This document shows, piece by piece, positions 34,832-43,767 of a DNA stretch of 64,000 bases. Each line of letters begins with the position of its first letter. Position 1 is the stretch's first letter. A model generated the notes under the pieces. The model had not been told where the DNA came from. It saw only the letters and a list, made by a program, of their open reading frames with translations, and made no database searches. Made by a program: the position numbers and the translations under genes. Source of the stretch: Pedobacter planticolens (lineage in GTDB: Bacteria; Bacteroidota; Bacteroidia; Sphingobacteriales; Sphingobacteriaceae); NCBI RefSeq assembly GCF_014172375.1, contig NZ_WNXD01000001.1, positions 2,041,540-2,105,539 on the forward strand, given 5' to 3'.

Positions 34832-35515
34832 ATGAGAAAAAATCTAGTTGTAGCAATTGATGGCTATTCTTCTTGCGGAAAAAGTACCTTGGCAAAAGCC
34901 TTAGCTAAAAAATTAGATTTTATATATATCGATAGCGGTGCGATGTACAGAGCGGTAACCTTATTTTTTATTCGCAACAAAGTTGATATCAACAATGAAG
35001 AATCAGTAAAAGATGCATTACAGCATATCGAGTTAAATTTCCATGCTCGAGATTACGAATCTCATATTACCTTAAATGGCGAAGAAGTTTCTGAAGAAAT
35101 TAGACAAATGCCAGTATCTGAAAATGTTAGTGAAGTATCTGCCAATAAATTAGTGCGCCACGATATGGTAAAACAACAACAGCGCATGGGCAAATCTAAA
35201 AACATTGTTATGGATGGCCGTGATATTGGTACTGCTGTATTTGCTGATGCTCAAGTTAAATTTTTCATGACTGCCGACCCAAAAATTAGAGCAGAACGTA
35301 GATATAAAGAGTTATTATCAAAAGGTGATAATGTGACCACTTTGGAAGAAGTTTTCGAAAATCTAGCTCATCGCGATTATGCAGATACGACTCGCAAAGA
35401 AAGTCCTTTGGTTAGAGCAGAAGATGCCACTATTTTAGACAATACCGAGCTTACTCAAGAAGAACAACTTGATTTTGCTTTAGAAAAGGTTAAACCCTTT
35501 TTAGAAAAAATTTAG
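34832..35515 (+). CDS. cmk: Cytidylate kinase
   Basis: This 227-residue enzyme phosphorylates CMP and dCMP with ATP. The P-loop is in AIDGYSSCGKST (Gly11-Ser18). IDSGAMYRAV binds the nucleotide, NIVMDGRDIGTAVFADA is the conserved GRDIGTxVFP-type block, and RYKELLSKGD forms the lid. The length is standard. The start is fixed by the promoter immediately upstream, which implies very short or no leader. Confidence 0.94.
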   Translation: MRKNLVVAIDGYSSCGKSTLAKALAKKLDFIYIDSGAMYRAVTLFFIRNKVDINNEESVKDALQHIELNFHARDYESHITLNGEEVSEEIRQMPVSENVSEVSANKLVRHDMVKQQQRMGKSKNIVMDGRDIGTAVFADAQVKFFMTADPKIRAERRYKELLSKGDNVTTLEEVFENLAHRDYADTTRKESPLVRAEDATILDNTELTQEEQLDFALEKVKPFLEKI

Positions 35516-35584
35516 TTTCCATTCATTATTTCTGTATTAAATTCTTAAATAAATTGGTATTTTACGTGCAAATTAAGATGCCTT

Positions 35585-36421
35585 ATGAAATTCAATTATT
35601 TTCTAAAATCAATCGCGTTAGTTGCATTATTACTTTGCAATAGTACTTTACAAGCTCAACAAAAAGGTTGGATAAATTTATTTAATGGAAAAGATCTTAA
35701 AGATTGGACCGTTAAAATTTCCAAACATGAGGTTGGTGATAATTTTGCCAATACTTTTCGCGTAGAAAACGGTGTGATGAAAGTGAGCTACGATGGCTAC
35801 AAAGAATTTAATCAACAATACGGACATATTTTTTACAAAAAACCTTTTTCTTATTACTTATTAAAGGTAGAATATCGCTTTGTGGGCGACCAAGTTAAAG
35901 GTGGTGAAGGTTGGGCTTTAAGAAACAGTGGAGCGATGTTGCATTGCCAAGATCCAAAAACCATGCTCAAAAATCAAGATTTTCCTATTTCTATTGAAGG
36001 GCAAATATTAGGTGGCGATGGCGTACATGAGCGTCATACTAGCAACGTATGCACACCTGGAACAACGATTTACATGGACGATAAATTAACCATGGCGCAT
36101 TGTTTAGAATCAAATTCAAAGACTTTTCATGGTGAGCAATGGGTTACGGCTGAGTTTTTAGTTTTGGGCGATTCTGTGATTAAACATTTTGTGAATAATG
36201 AACTGGTGTTAACATATACCAAACCTCAAATTGGTGGTGGAAATGTTTCAAATTACGATCCGAAAGTTAAAATAGATGGAAAAAGACTAACTGAAGGTTT
36301 TATTTCTTTGCAAAGCGAAAGTCATCCTATTGAGTTTAGAAAAGTTGCTTTGTTTGATTTGGCTCCTTATGAGAAAAATAAAGTAAAATTGGATAAAAAG
36401 ATTGGTGAGTTGCTTAAATAA
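35585..36421 (+). CDS. Exported DUF1080 (3-keto-disaccharide hydrolase) protein
   Basis: This is a 278-residue protein with a signal peptide (ALVALLLCNSTLQAQQ). The DUF1080 jelly-roll fold is shown by GWINLFNGKDLKDWTVKI near the N-terminus, YYLLKVEYRF, GWALRNSGAMLHCQDP, FPISIEGQILGGDG and EGFISLQSESHPIEFRKVALFDL. Family members cleave 3-keto-glucosides or bind glycans in the periplasm. The substrate is unknown. It lies 69 bp after cmk. Confidence 0.88.
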   Translation: MKFNYFLKSIALVALLLCNSTLQAQQKGWINLFNGKDLKDWTVKISKHEVGDNFANTFRVENGVMKVSYDGYKEFNQQYGHIFYKKPFSYYLLKVEYRFVGDQVKGGEGWALRNSGAMLHCQDPKTMLKNQDFPISIEGQILGGDGVHERHTSNVCTPGTTIYMDDKLTMAHCLESNSKTFHGEQWVTAEFLVLGDSVIKHFVNNELVLTYTKPQIGGGNVSNYDPKVKIDGKRLTEGFISLQSESHPIEFRKVALFDLAPYEKNKVKLDKKIGELLK

Positions 36422-36449
36422 AATTTTATTGAATTAACTCATTTTCTCG

Positions 36450-36854
36450 ATGGACATCACATATAGCTTTGAAGAACGCCCTAATGCTGATCTGATTATT
36501 GAATTGTATGATAATGCAGGTTTACCTAGACCAACGCATGATAAGGAAAGGATTCAGAAAATGTTCGACAATTCTAATTTGATAGTAACTGCTTGGGATG
36601 GTGATTTATTGATTGGGGTTTCACGCTGCATTACTGATTGGGTTTGGAGTTGCTATTTGGCAGATCTTGCCATTAGAAAAGAATACCAAAAAGATGGAAT
36701 AGGTAAAACACTGATTAACCTCACCAAAGAAAAAGTTGGAGAGCAATCTATGATATTACTTTTATCAGTTCCGACAGCACTAGAATATTATCCAAAAATT
36801 GGATTCAAAAAACAGGAAAGCAGTTTTATTATAGACCGAGCCGAATGGAAGTAA
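36450..36854 (+). CDS. GNAT-family N-acetyltransferase
   Basis: This 134-residue protein shows the GNAT fold. LADLAIRKEYQKDGIGKTLI carries the acetyl-CoA-binding R/Q-x-x-G-x-G/A-like motif (QKDGIGK). The C-terminal YYPKIGFKKQESSF is the usual last strand pair. The acceptor is unknown. It follows the DUF1080 gene by 28 bp and may be cotranscribed. Confidence 0.85.
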   Translation: MDITYSFEERPNADLIIELYDNAGLPRPTHDKERIQKMFDNSNLIVTAWDGDLLIGVSRCITDWVWSCYLADLAIRKEYQKDGIGKTLINLTKEKVGEQSMILLLSVPTALEYYPKIGFKKQESSFIIDRAEWK

Positions 36855-36926
36855 AGCCAATTTTAAGCATATAATAAAACTTCCCATCTAGCGTAATAAG
36901 CCAAACTAAATTCATTTTATTTACCT

Positions 36927-38414
36927 ATGAAGAAAGTAATTCTACTACTTTTATTTATAAGTTTTGGCGCACAATCATTTGCTCAAAAAGTATACACTGT
37001 TAATGAAATTCCAAATCCTAAAACTGCTGGACAAGATTATTTTGTAAGTAATCCTGATGGGATATTAAGCAATGTTGATATTTTAAATCGGCGTATTGCA
37101 GAGTTTGAAAAGAAAACCAAAGTTGAAATTGCAATTGTTGCCATCTATGATTTTGACAAGGATAAAGAAGATTTCGAATTTGCAAAAGAGCTTTTCGATA
37201 CTTGGAAAATCGGAAAAGCACAAGCCAATAACGGTTTATTATTAGTTGTCACTATTGATAGAAAAAAATATCGTTTTATTACAGGTTCTGGCTTAGAAGG
37301 TTTACTGCCTGATGTTTTTCTCAAACAAACTGGAGAAAACTTACTAGTTCCTGCATTTAAAAAAGGGCAATATGACGATGGTGTTTTAGCTGTTATTGAT
37401 GAAATTGAAGCTAAACTAACCAAAACCTCAAATCAAGCTGAGGTAAATGGATTAATGGCAAAAGTTGTTAAATCAAATCAACAATGGCAGTTTACATTAG
37501 GTTATTGCGTTGCATTACTTTTACTCTTCTTTTTAGTTTTTAAAATAATCAATTATCAAATACCAAAATCTCAACGAATTATTAAAAGCAAACTTAATGA
37601 ATCTGGTTTTTTCTTAAGTAATGGATGCGCTATTCTATTTGTCATTGTCTTTGTTTCGGTATTTGTCATCGTTTTTACTAAAAGTTTTGACTTATTTACA
37701 AAGTTGAGTCTTGCAGATATACCTATTATTATCTACTCAGCATTGGCGATTGCCTTATTTTTTAAATACATAGCTTACAGTAAATTATTAAGACAAGAGC
37801 ACTTTGATGACAAGAATTTTTTCAATGAAATGGGCTCTTTTCGTAAAAGAAATTGTTGGTTATTGCTTTTCTCTCCTCTAATTCTATTTGCTTTCATCTT
37901 TCAAATTGTTAAAAAAACAAGAACTGCAGATCGATTTAAACCACTTAAGGATAGCCAAAAAAACGATATGATCCGCTTAGATAGAGACTTAAATAGAGAA
38001 GGTGCTCCATTTTTAACTAAAGGTCAGCGTAGAGAAGAATTAATTAAGGTTTACGATTATGATATTTGGGAAAATACAGCGCATACAGAACATAGTATTA
38101 AAGTTTGGCCAGCAGAAAAATATGAGGATTTTAACGAATGTCCTAAATGTAAGTTTAGAACATTAAGTAAACCAAGAATACATACTATTGAACCTGCAAC
38201 TTATAATTCGATTGGCGAAGCAAAGCAAGTTAAATCATGTGAACATTGTAATTATGAAGAATTTATAAAGATGGTGACTTTGCCCAAACTCCTCAAATCA
38301 AGTTCATCTAGTTCTTCATTTGGTAGTTCGTCGTCGGGTAGTTCATCCTCATCAAGTAGTGGCAGTTTTGGCGGAGGAAGTAGTAGCGGTGGTGGTGCAG
38401 GCGGGAGTTGGTAA
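36927..38414 (+). CDS. TPM-domain (YgcG-type) exported membrane protein with Ser/Gly tail and zinc ribbon
   Basis: This is a 495-residue protein. A signal peptide ends SFGAQSFAQ, and the TPM domain lies at about 25-165 (YFVSNPDGILSNVDILNRRI, VEIAIVAIYDFD, NNGLLLVVTIDRKKYRFITG). It then has several membrane helices (about 188-210, 232-252, 260-280 and 304-326). A cytoplasmic-side region follows with two CxxC pairs (CPKCKF and CEHC) that could form a zinc ribbon. The C-terminus is a nearly pure Ser/Gly tract ending GGGAGGSW. TPM proteins are seen in plant photosystem repair and bacterial envelope roles. The function here is unknown. Confidence 0.85.
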   Translation: MKKVILLLLFISFGAQSFAQKVYTVNEIPNPKTAGQDYFVSNPDGILSNVDILNRRIAEFEKKTKVEIAIVAIYDFDKDKEDFEFAKELFDTWKIGKAQANNGLLLVVTIDRKKYRFITGSGLEGLLPDVFLKQTGENLLVPAFKKGQYDDGVLAVIDEIEAKLTKTSNQAEVNGLMAKVVKSNQQWQFTLGYCVALLLLFFLVFKIINYQIPKSQRIIKSKLNESGFFLSNGCAILFVIVFVSVFVIVFTKSFDLFTKLSLADIPIIIYSALAIALFFKYIAYSKLLRQEHFDDKNFFNEMGSFRKRNCWLLLFSPLILFAFIFQIVKKTRTADRFKPLKDSQKNDMIRLDRDLNREGAPFLTKGQRREELIKVYDYDIWENTAHTEHSIKVWPAEKYEDFNECPKCKFRTLSKPRIHTIEPATYNSIGEAKQVKSCEHCNYEEFIKMVTLPKLLKSSSSSSSFGSSSSGSSSSSSSGSFGGGSSSGGGAGGSW

Positions 38415-38538
38415 AGTTTAAACTCGTAAAACTTTTATTCTCACGTGTTGTTAACTTTAGATTAGTAAAAATTAAGATTTCTATAGTATTACTCCGATAT
38501 TAGCAGAATTTTTAACGATTACATAACTATCTAACAGT

Positions 38539-39255
38539 ATGACTAAAAACTTTTTCCTTCCAATTGTTCTCCTTTTTATTTCCTTAAGCTTAAGTGCTCA
38601 AGATATGTACAAGGTTAAGGCAGATAAATTAAATGTTAGAGAAACAAGCGATCCAAAGAGCAAAATAATTGGGTTTATTCCGCAAAATGAGAATGTTGCT
38701 GTTTTAGATTCATCCAATACCAAATATTTTAAAGTTAAAGTAACCAATGGTGAAGGTTATGTAAGTAGCGAATACCTCACAAAAATTGCTGCTGTTCCAG
38801 CTAAACAAGTACCTGTCACAAAACCTATAGTTGAACAAAAAACTAGTAAAGACAATTCGAACATCATTTTTTTAAGCTTAATTACTGCTGTACTTCTTAT
38901 CATGTTATTCTTAATTTTTAAGTTTTTAATGAATAATAAACCCTTAATGGTGATTTCTGCGATAATAGTTATAGCAATTGGTTATTTCTGTTATGTGGGT
39001 TTTATGGTTAAAAAAACCATTAGCGGTAAATTTACAAGTGCTAGCGACTCTCAGTATTTATCATTTGATTTTAAATCGAAAGATTCGGTAATTATTCAAG
39101 ATACGTATGTAGACACCTTATTTACTGCCCCTTATGTTATCGAAGACAATATGATTAAAACGAAACAACAAGAGAATATCATTTTATTAATGATTTTGGA
39201 TGAGCACACATTAATTGGCGAAGGATTTACGAAAGCAGTTTATCATAAGAAGTAA
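38539..39255 (+). CDS. Exported SH3-domain protein with membrane helices
   Basis: This is a 238-residue protein. The signal peptide MTKNFFLPIVLLFISLSLSA is followed by a bacterial SH3 (SH3b) domain, with KADKLNVRETSDPKSKIIGF and NGEGYVSSEYL at about 22-85. Two membrane helices (about 113-131 and 136-156) precede a C-terminal beta-rich domain. SH3b domains bind peptidoglycan or ligands outside the cytoplasm. The target is unknown. It stands alone between the TPM gene and rpsA. Confidence 0.8.
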   Translation: MTKNFFLPIVLLFISLSLSAQDMYKVKADKLNVRETSDPKSKIIGFIPQNENVAVLDSSNTKYFKVKVTNGEGYVSSEYLTKIAAVPAKQVPVTKPIVEQKTSKDNSNIIFLSLITAVLLIMLFLIFKFLMNNKPLMVISAIIVIAIGYFCYVGFMVKKTISGKFTSASDSQYLSFDFKSKDSVIIQDTYVDTLFTAPYVIEDNMIKTKQQENIILLMILDEHTLIGEGFTKAVYHKK

Positions 39256-39297
39256 AGCCCTATGCGATGATGGTTTTTAGCACTGTTTTTGTTCTCT

Positions 39298-39350
39298 AAA
39301 CCCGATTGTAGCGAGCACGAAGCGTAGCGAGTAAAGCGAAAAGCGGGACC
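39298..39350. repeat. Dispersed repeat of the CGGTTT/AAAGCGGG family (family C)
   Basis: AAACCCGATTGTAGCGAGCA to GTAAAGCGAAAAGCGGGACC. Related sequence occurs at 44958-45003, and in reverse orientation at 41691-41797 and 58405-58546, where other palindromes interrupt it. It lies just upstream of rpsA. Confidence 0.6.
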
Positions 39351-39463
39351 AACATAAATTGAAATACAGGTATTGCTTTTCTAAAAATTGGTATTTCAAT
39401 ATCTTTAACGTGTACTAGTAATTACTATATCCTTAATTATCAGTAACATTAATTAAAAATTTC

Positions 39464-39494
39464 TTTTCTATTTAAAAAGAAATTTCTACCTTTG
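39464..39494 (+). promoter_or_regulatory. Promoter of rpsA
   Basis: A -33-like TTTT (39464-39467), a 19-base spacer and TACCTTTG (39487-39494) fit the Bacteroidota pattern. The leader is about 32 nt. It contains AACAAAGGAG (39511-39520), one of the few recognisable Shine-Dalgarno-like sequences here, 11 bases before ATG 39532. Confidence 0.72.
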
Positions 39495-39531
39495 CAGTCC
39501 CTAAATAGGGAACAAAGGAGATTATTAATTA

Positions 39532-41466
39532 ATGGCTAAAAAACAAGTAGCAGAAAAAGAACTAGAGGCTAAAACAGCCGAACTACAAGGTGCAGACGCT
39601 CGTCTAACCGAGAAAGAAACAATTGAGTCAGAAGCTGATTCGGTTTCTATCGAACAAATCAAATCATCATTAGCAACACCAGATCAAGATTTTGATTGGG
39701 ATGCAGATGATAAAGTATTTGGTAACTACAGTGACGCAGACCGTAAAAAGTTTGAAGATATGTATACAGATACTTTCAACCAAATCACTCAAGGCGAAAT
39801 CATTAGTGGTATCGTTGTATCTATCAACAACAAAGACGTAGTATTAAATGTTGGATTTAAATCTGATGGTTTAGTTTCTACTTCAGAGTTTAGAGATACG
39901 CCTGATTTGAAAATTGGCGATTCAGTGGATGTTTTCGTAGAAGCTCCAGAAGATGCGAATGGTCAGTTGATTTTATCTCGCAAGAGAGCAAAAACACAAC
40001 GTTCTTGGGAAACCATCAACGCTGCGCTTGACAATGATACCATTATCAATGGTTTCGTGAAAAGCCGTACTAAAGGTGGTTTAATTGTTGACATCATGGG
40101 TGTAGAAGCATTCTTACCAGGATCTCAAATTGATATTAAACCTATCCGTGATTACGATGTTTACGTTGGTAAAACAATGGAATTCAAAGTTGTGAAAATC
40201 AACCACGAATTTAAAAACGTTGTAGTTTCACACAAAATCTTAATTGAAGACGATTTAGAAAGCCAAAAAGTTGAAATCGTTTCTAAATTAGAAAAAGGTC
40301 AAGTATTAGAAGGTACTGTGAAAAACATTACTGATTTCGGTGTGTTCATCGATTTAGGTGGTGTTGATGGTTTACTTCACATTACTGATATTTCTTGGGG
40401 TCGCATAGAGCATCCAAAAGAAGTATTATCATTAGACGAAAAAATCAACGTTGTTGTTTTAGACTTTGATGATGAGAAAAAACGTATCGCTTTAGGTTTA
40501 AAACAATTAACTCCTCACCCTTGGGAAAATTTAGATGCTAACTTAGCTGTTGGTTCTAAAGTAAAAGGTAAAATTGTTACTGTAGCTGATTACGGTGCTT
40601 TCTTGGAAATCATTCCGGGTGTTGAAGGTTTGATCCACGTTTCAGAAATGAGCTGGTCACAAAACTTACGTTCACCTCAAGAATTCTTGAAAGTTGGCGA
40701 TGAAATCGAAGCTGAAGTTTTAACTTTAGATAGAGATGAGCGCAAAATGAGCTTAGGTATTAAACAATTAACTCAAGATCCTTGGGGAGCTGTTGCAGAA
40801 AGATATCCAATTGGAAGCAAACACAAAGCTGTAGTTAAAAACATGACTAACTTCGGTGTATTTGTTGAAATTGAAGAAGGAATTGACGGATTAATCCACA
40901 TTTCTGATTTATCTTGGAGCAAAAAAGTTAATCACCCTAACGAGTTCACTAAAGTTGGTGATACATTAGATGTTGTTGTTTTAGAACTTGATGTTGAAAA
41001 CCGCAAATTATCTTTAGGTCACAAACAATTAGAAGAAAACCCTTGGGATACTTTCGAAACTATCTTTACTTTGGATTCAATTCACCAAGGTACTGTAGTT
41101 AAAGTAACTGATAAAGGTGCTGTTATTGCTTTACCATACGGTGTAGAAGGTTTCGTACCAACTAAACACATGGCTAAAGAAGATGGTTCTGTAATCAAAG
41201 CTGAAGAAACTAATGACTTCAAAATCATTGAGTTTAACAAAGATGCTAAACGTATCGTTGTATCTCATGCCCGTATTTGGGAAGAGGCTAAAGCTGAAGT
41301 TGCTGCTGAAGAAAGAGCTACTAAAAAGAAAGAAGCTAAAGCTTCTGTAAGTGCAGTTAAAAAAGTAAAAGATTCTGTAGAGAAATCTACTTTAGGTGAT
41401 CTTAGCGTTCTTGCTCAATTAAAAGAGCAAATGGAAGGCGAAGAAAGCAAGAAAAAAGGAAAATAA
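39532..41466 (+). CDS. rpsA: 30S ribosomal protein S1
   Basis: This is a 644-residue protein with six S1 RNA-binding domains. They begin at about 88 (GEIISGIVVSINNKDVVLNV), 172, 258 (GQVLEGTVKNITDFGVFIDL), 344, 430 and 517. It has an acidic N-terminal extension of about 85 residues and a Lys/Glu-rich tail. The central domains are best conserved (GLLHITDISW, GLIHVSEMSW and GLIHISDLSW). In Bacteroidota, S1 helps translation initiate on leaders lacking Shine-Dalgarno sequences, which fits the short leaders seen here. It is monocistronic, ending at a strong terminator. Confidence 0.94.
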   Translation: MAKKQVAEKELEAKTAELQGADARLTEKETIESEADSVSIEQIKSSLATPDQDFDWDADDKVFGNYSDADRKKFEDMYTDTFNQITQGEIISGIVVSINNKDVVLNVGFKSDGLVSTSEFRDTPDLKIGDSVDVFVEAPEDANGQLILSRKRAKTQRSWETINAALDNDTIINGFVKSRTKGGLIVDIMGVEAFLPGSQIDIKPIRDYDVYVGKTMEFKVVKINHEFKNVVVSHKILIEDDLESQKVEIVSKLEKGQVLEGTVKNITDFGVFIDLGGVDGLLHITDISWGRIEHPKEVLSLDEKINVVVLDFDDEKKRIALGLKQLTPHPWENLDANLAVGSKVKGKIVTVADYGAFLEIIPGVEGLIHVSEMSWSQNLRSPQEFLKVGDEIEAEVLTLDRDERKMSLGIKQLTQDPWGAVAERYPIGSKHKAVVKNMTNFGVFVEIEEGIDGLIHISDLSWSKKVNHPNEFTKVGDTLDVVVLELDVENRKLSLGHKQLEENPWDTFETIFTLDSIHQGTVVKVTDKGAVIALPYGVEGFVPTKHMAKEDGSVIKAEETNDFKIIEFNKDAKRIVVSHARIWEEAKAEVAAEERATKKKEAKASVSAVKKVKDSVEKSTLGDLSVLAQLKEQMEGEESKKKGK

Positions 41467-41490
41467 GCTTTTTGATTAGCTAAATATATT

Positions 41491-41523
41491 AATCCCGATA
41501 GCCAATGGTTATCGGGATTTTTT
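41491..41523 (+). terminator. Terminator of rpsA
   Basis: AATCCCGATA and TATCGGGATT are exact complements in the arms, with GCCAATGGT between them, followed by TTTTTG. The hairpin starts 24 bp after the stop. Confidence 0.9.
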
Positions 41524-41580
41524 GTTTTAAACCAATTTTGTCATTCCGAGCCTGCGAGGAATCTCATTAAATAAATAAGA

Positions 41581-41640
41581 CACAGATTAAAACAGAGATC
41601 ACCACATATATAATTGTCGCCCAAAATCTGATAATCTGTG
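41581..41640. repeat. Inverted repeat in the rpsA-GH20 gap
   Basis: CACAGATTA at 41581 and TAATCTGTG at 41632-41640 are exact complements about 42 bp apart. A TCATTCCGAG...CGAGGAATCTC fragment of another family precedes it. The 408-bp gap between rpsA and the hexosaminidase gene holds only such repeats. Confidence 0.5.
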
Positions 41641-41690
41641 GCTAAAAATGGCTTTGAAAAACAGCGTCCTTATTCATCATTTACTCCTGT

Positions 41691-41797
41691 CCCGCTTTCC
41701 GTTACAATCTTTTTTTATCAAACCTATAAGGTTTTAGAGACCTTATAGGTCTTCACAAAAAGTATTTCCACTCCAATCGGGTTTAAAAAACAAAACC
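41691..41797. repeat. Family C repeat interrupted by a different palindrome
   Basis: The module CCGCTTTCCGTTACAATCTT and the module CACAAAAAGTATTTCCACTC are shared with 58405-58546. Here the space between them holds ACCTATAAGGT/ACCTTATAGGT, a perfect 11-bp inverted repeat. In the other copy an unrelated CGTCATTTCGAACGAAGCCG element is found at that place. Confidence 0.65.
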
Positions 41798-41874
41798 AGT
41801 AGTTCTTGGCAACATTTCCGTTCCATTACCAAAAAGCTGTTCAGATTTTCTATTTTTGAAAATCAGTTATCATT

Positions 41875-43563
41875 ATGAAAAAGACAGCATTAATAATTTT
41901 ATTCATCAGCTTCGCATTTAAGCTTTCCGCACAACAAGTAAATATTATTCCACAACCTGTAGAAGTAAGACCAGGAGCATTTCCAAATGATACTTTTACC
42001 ATAGATAAAAATACAATCATCTTTGCCACAACAAAAAGTACCACAAACTCTGCACAATATTTAGCTGACTACATTCAAAAGTATTACAATTTAAAGCTAA
42101 AGATTACAGATAAACCAAACGAAGTTTCTAAAGCGAAAATGATAACACTTGTTGTCAACAATAAATTGTATGCTAATCCTAACAGATACTTTGTTTCTGT
42201 TTTAAGTTCCACTATAAATGCGGGTTCATCTTCAGAACAAGGATTGTTTTATGCCGTTCAATCTATTATTCAACTTTTACCTACCTCAAATACTTCCAGC
42301 ACTTTAGTAATCCCATCGGTAGATATTATTGATTACCCCCGCTTCGATTACCGTGGTATGCATTTAGATGTTAGTCGTCATTTTTTCGATGTCGCATTTG
42401 TTAAAAAGTATATCGATTACCTCGCTCTGCATAAAATGAATTATTTCCATTGGCATTTAACAGATGATCATGGTTGGAGAATTGAGATTAAAAAATATCC
42501 TAAACTAACTGAAATTGGAGCTTGGAGAAATGGTAGCATTATTGGTTTGTGGCCTGGAAAAGGAAATGAAAATATTAAATATGAAGTTTTACCTGCTGAA
42601 ATTAAAATCACCCCAAAAGATGCTATAATTAAAACGGATGGTATTCGACATGGAGGTTTCTATACGCAAGAAGAAATTAAGGATGTGATTGATTATGCTA
42701 CGAAACGATACATTACTATTATTCCAGAAATTGAAATGCCTGCACATAGTATGGCACTTTTAGCTGCTTACCCTGAATTGGGAACGGAACCCACTAAAAA
42801 GTACGCCGTTGCAGAAACTTGGGGTATGATGAACAAATACAATAATGTTTTACAACCGACAGAAAAGACTTTTAAATTCTTAGAAGATGTGTTGACAGAA
42901 GTAATGGCTTTATTTCCTTCACAATACATTCACATTGGTGGCGATGAAGCTTCAAAAGTTTGGTGGAGAAGTTCTCCAGTTGCTCAACAAATTATGAAGG
43001 ATAATAACATAAAGGATGAAAGTGCTTTGCAAAGTTATTTTATTCATCGTATTGAGAAATTGGTAAATACAAAAGGGAAAACAATTATTGGTTGGGATGA
43101 AATTTTAGATGGAGGTCTTGCCCCAAATGCAATTGTAATGAGTTGGCGAGGAGAAAAAGGAGGAATTGCTGCTGCAAAAGAAAAGCACAAAGTGATTATG
43201 ACACCTGAAAATATGATGTATTTTAATCATAAACAATTTTTACAGGATGATAGTTTAGCTGCCGCAAAATACTCGCCACTAGAAAATGTTTATAAATACG
43301 ATCCTGTTCCGGCAGAACTAAATGCTGAGCAAGCAAAATACATTTGGGGCGCACAAGGAAATTTGTGGTCAGAATATATTGCTAATCCTGCAAAAGCAGA
43401 ATATCAATTATTCCCTAGATTGGATGCTTTGAGTGAGATTTTATGGAGTCCGAAAGAAAAAAGAAATTACCCTGATTTTTTAAACCGATTAAAAACTCAA
43501 TTTAAACGATATGATTTGATGAACATAAATTATAGTCAACGATATCTAACTGAAAAACCTTAA
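41875..43563 (+). CDS. Beta-N-acetylhexosaminidase (GH20)
   Basis: This is a 562-residue exported enzyme. The signal peptide MKKTALIILFISFAFKLSAQ is followed by a GH20b domain (about 20-130) and the TIM-barrel catalytic domain. That domain begins at YPRFDYRGMHLDVSRHFF and contains YFHWHLTDDHGWRIEIK. The catalytic pair is in HIGGDEASKVWW (Asp357-Glu358), with WDEILDGGLAPNAIVMSWRG further on. It removes terminal GlcNAc/GalNAc, probably in the periplasm or at the surface, for chitin or glycan use. A TATTTTTG -7-like box lies at 41851. The small membrane protein gene follows after 3 bp. Confidence 0.94.
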   Translation: MKKTALIILFISFAFKLSAQQVNIIPQPVEVRPGAFPNDTFTIDKNTIIFATTKSTTNSAQYLADYIQKYYNLKLKITDKPNEVSKAKMITLVVNNKLYANPNRYFVSVLSSTINAGSSSEQGLFYAVQSIIQLLPTSNTSSTLVIPSVDIIDYPRFDYRGMHLDVSRHFFDVAFVKKYIDYLALHKMNYFHWHLTDDHGWRIEIKKYPKLTEIGAWRNGSIIGLWPGKGNENIKYEVLPAEIKITPKDAIIKTDGIRHGGFYTQEEIKDVIDYATKRYITIIPEIEMPAHSMALLAAYPELGTEPTKKYAVAETWGMMNKYNNVLQPTEKTFKFLEDVLTEVMALFPSQYIHIGGDEASKVWWRSSPVAQQIMKDNNIKDESALQSYFIHRIEKLVNTKGKTIIGWDEILDGGLAPNAIVMSWRGEKGGIAAAKEKHKVIMTPENMMYFNHKQFLQDDSLAAAKYSPLENVYKYDPVPAELNAEQAKYIWGAQGNLWSEYIANPAKAEYQLFPRLDALSEILWSPKEKRNYPDFLNRLKTQFKRYDLMNINYSQRYLTEKP

Positions 43564-43566
43564 TTC

Positions 43567-43767
43567 ATGCGCAAAATTTTAGCCATCATCGTTTCCTTAA
43601 TTACTTTATTTGCTATTAAAGAAGGTTTTCATATCTTAAATTCAACGGATAAAGACATTGTTAATCAAAGATCAATACTTATTGTAATTGCTTTAAGTAT
43701 TATTATTCCACTTATTTTATTGTCGGTATGGCTTTGGAGCTCACGAAAAAATAGATCTCAAAATTAA
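43567..43767 (+). CDS. Small two-helix membrane protein
   Basis: This is a 66-residue protein with hydrophobic segments at about 3-20 and 37-57 and a basic end (SSRKNRSQN). I do not recognise a family. It starts 3 bp after the hexosaminidase gene and is very likely cotranscribed. Its last four bases overlap the end of the convergent DCC gene. Confidence 0.6.
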   Translation: MRKILAIIVSLITLFAIKEGFHILNSTDKDIVNQRSILIVIALSIIIPLILLSVWLWSSRKNRSQN

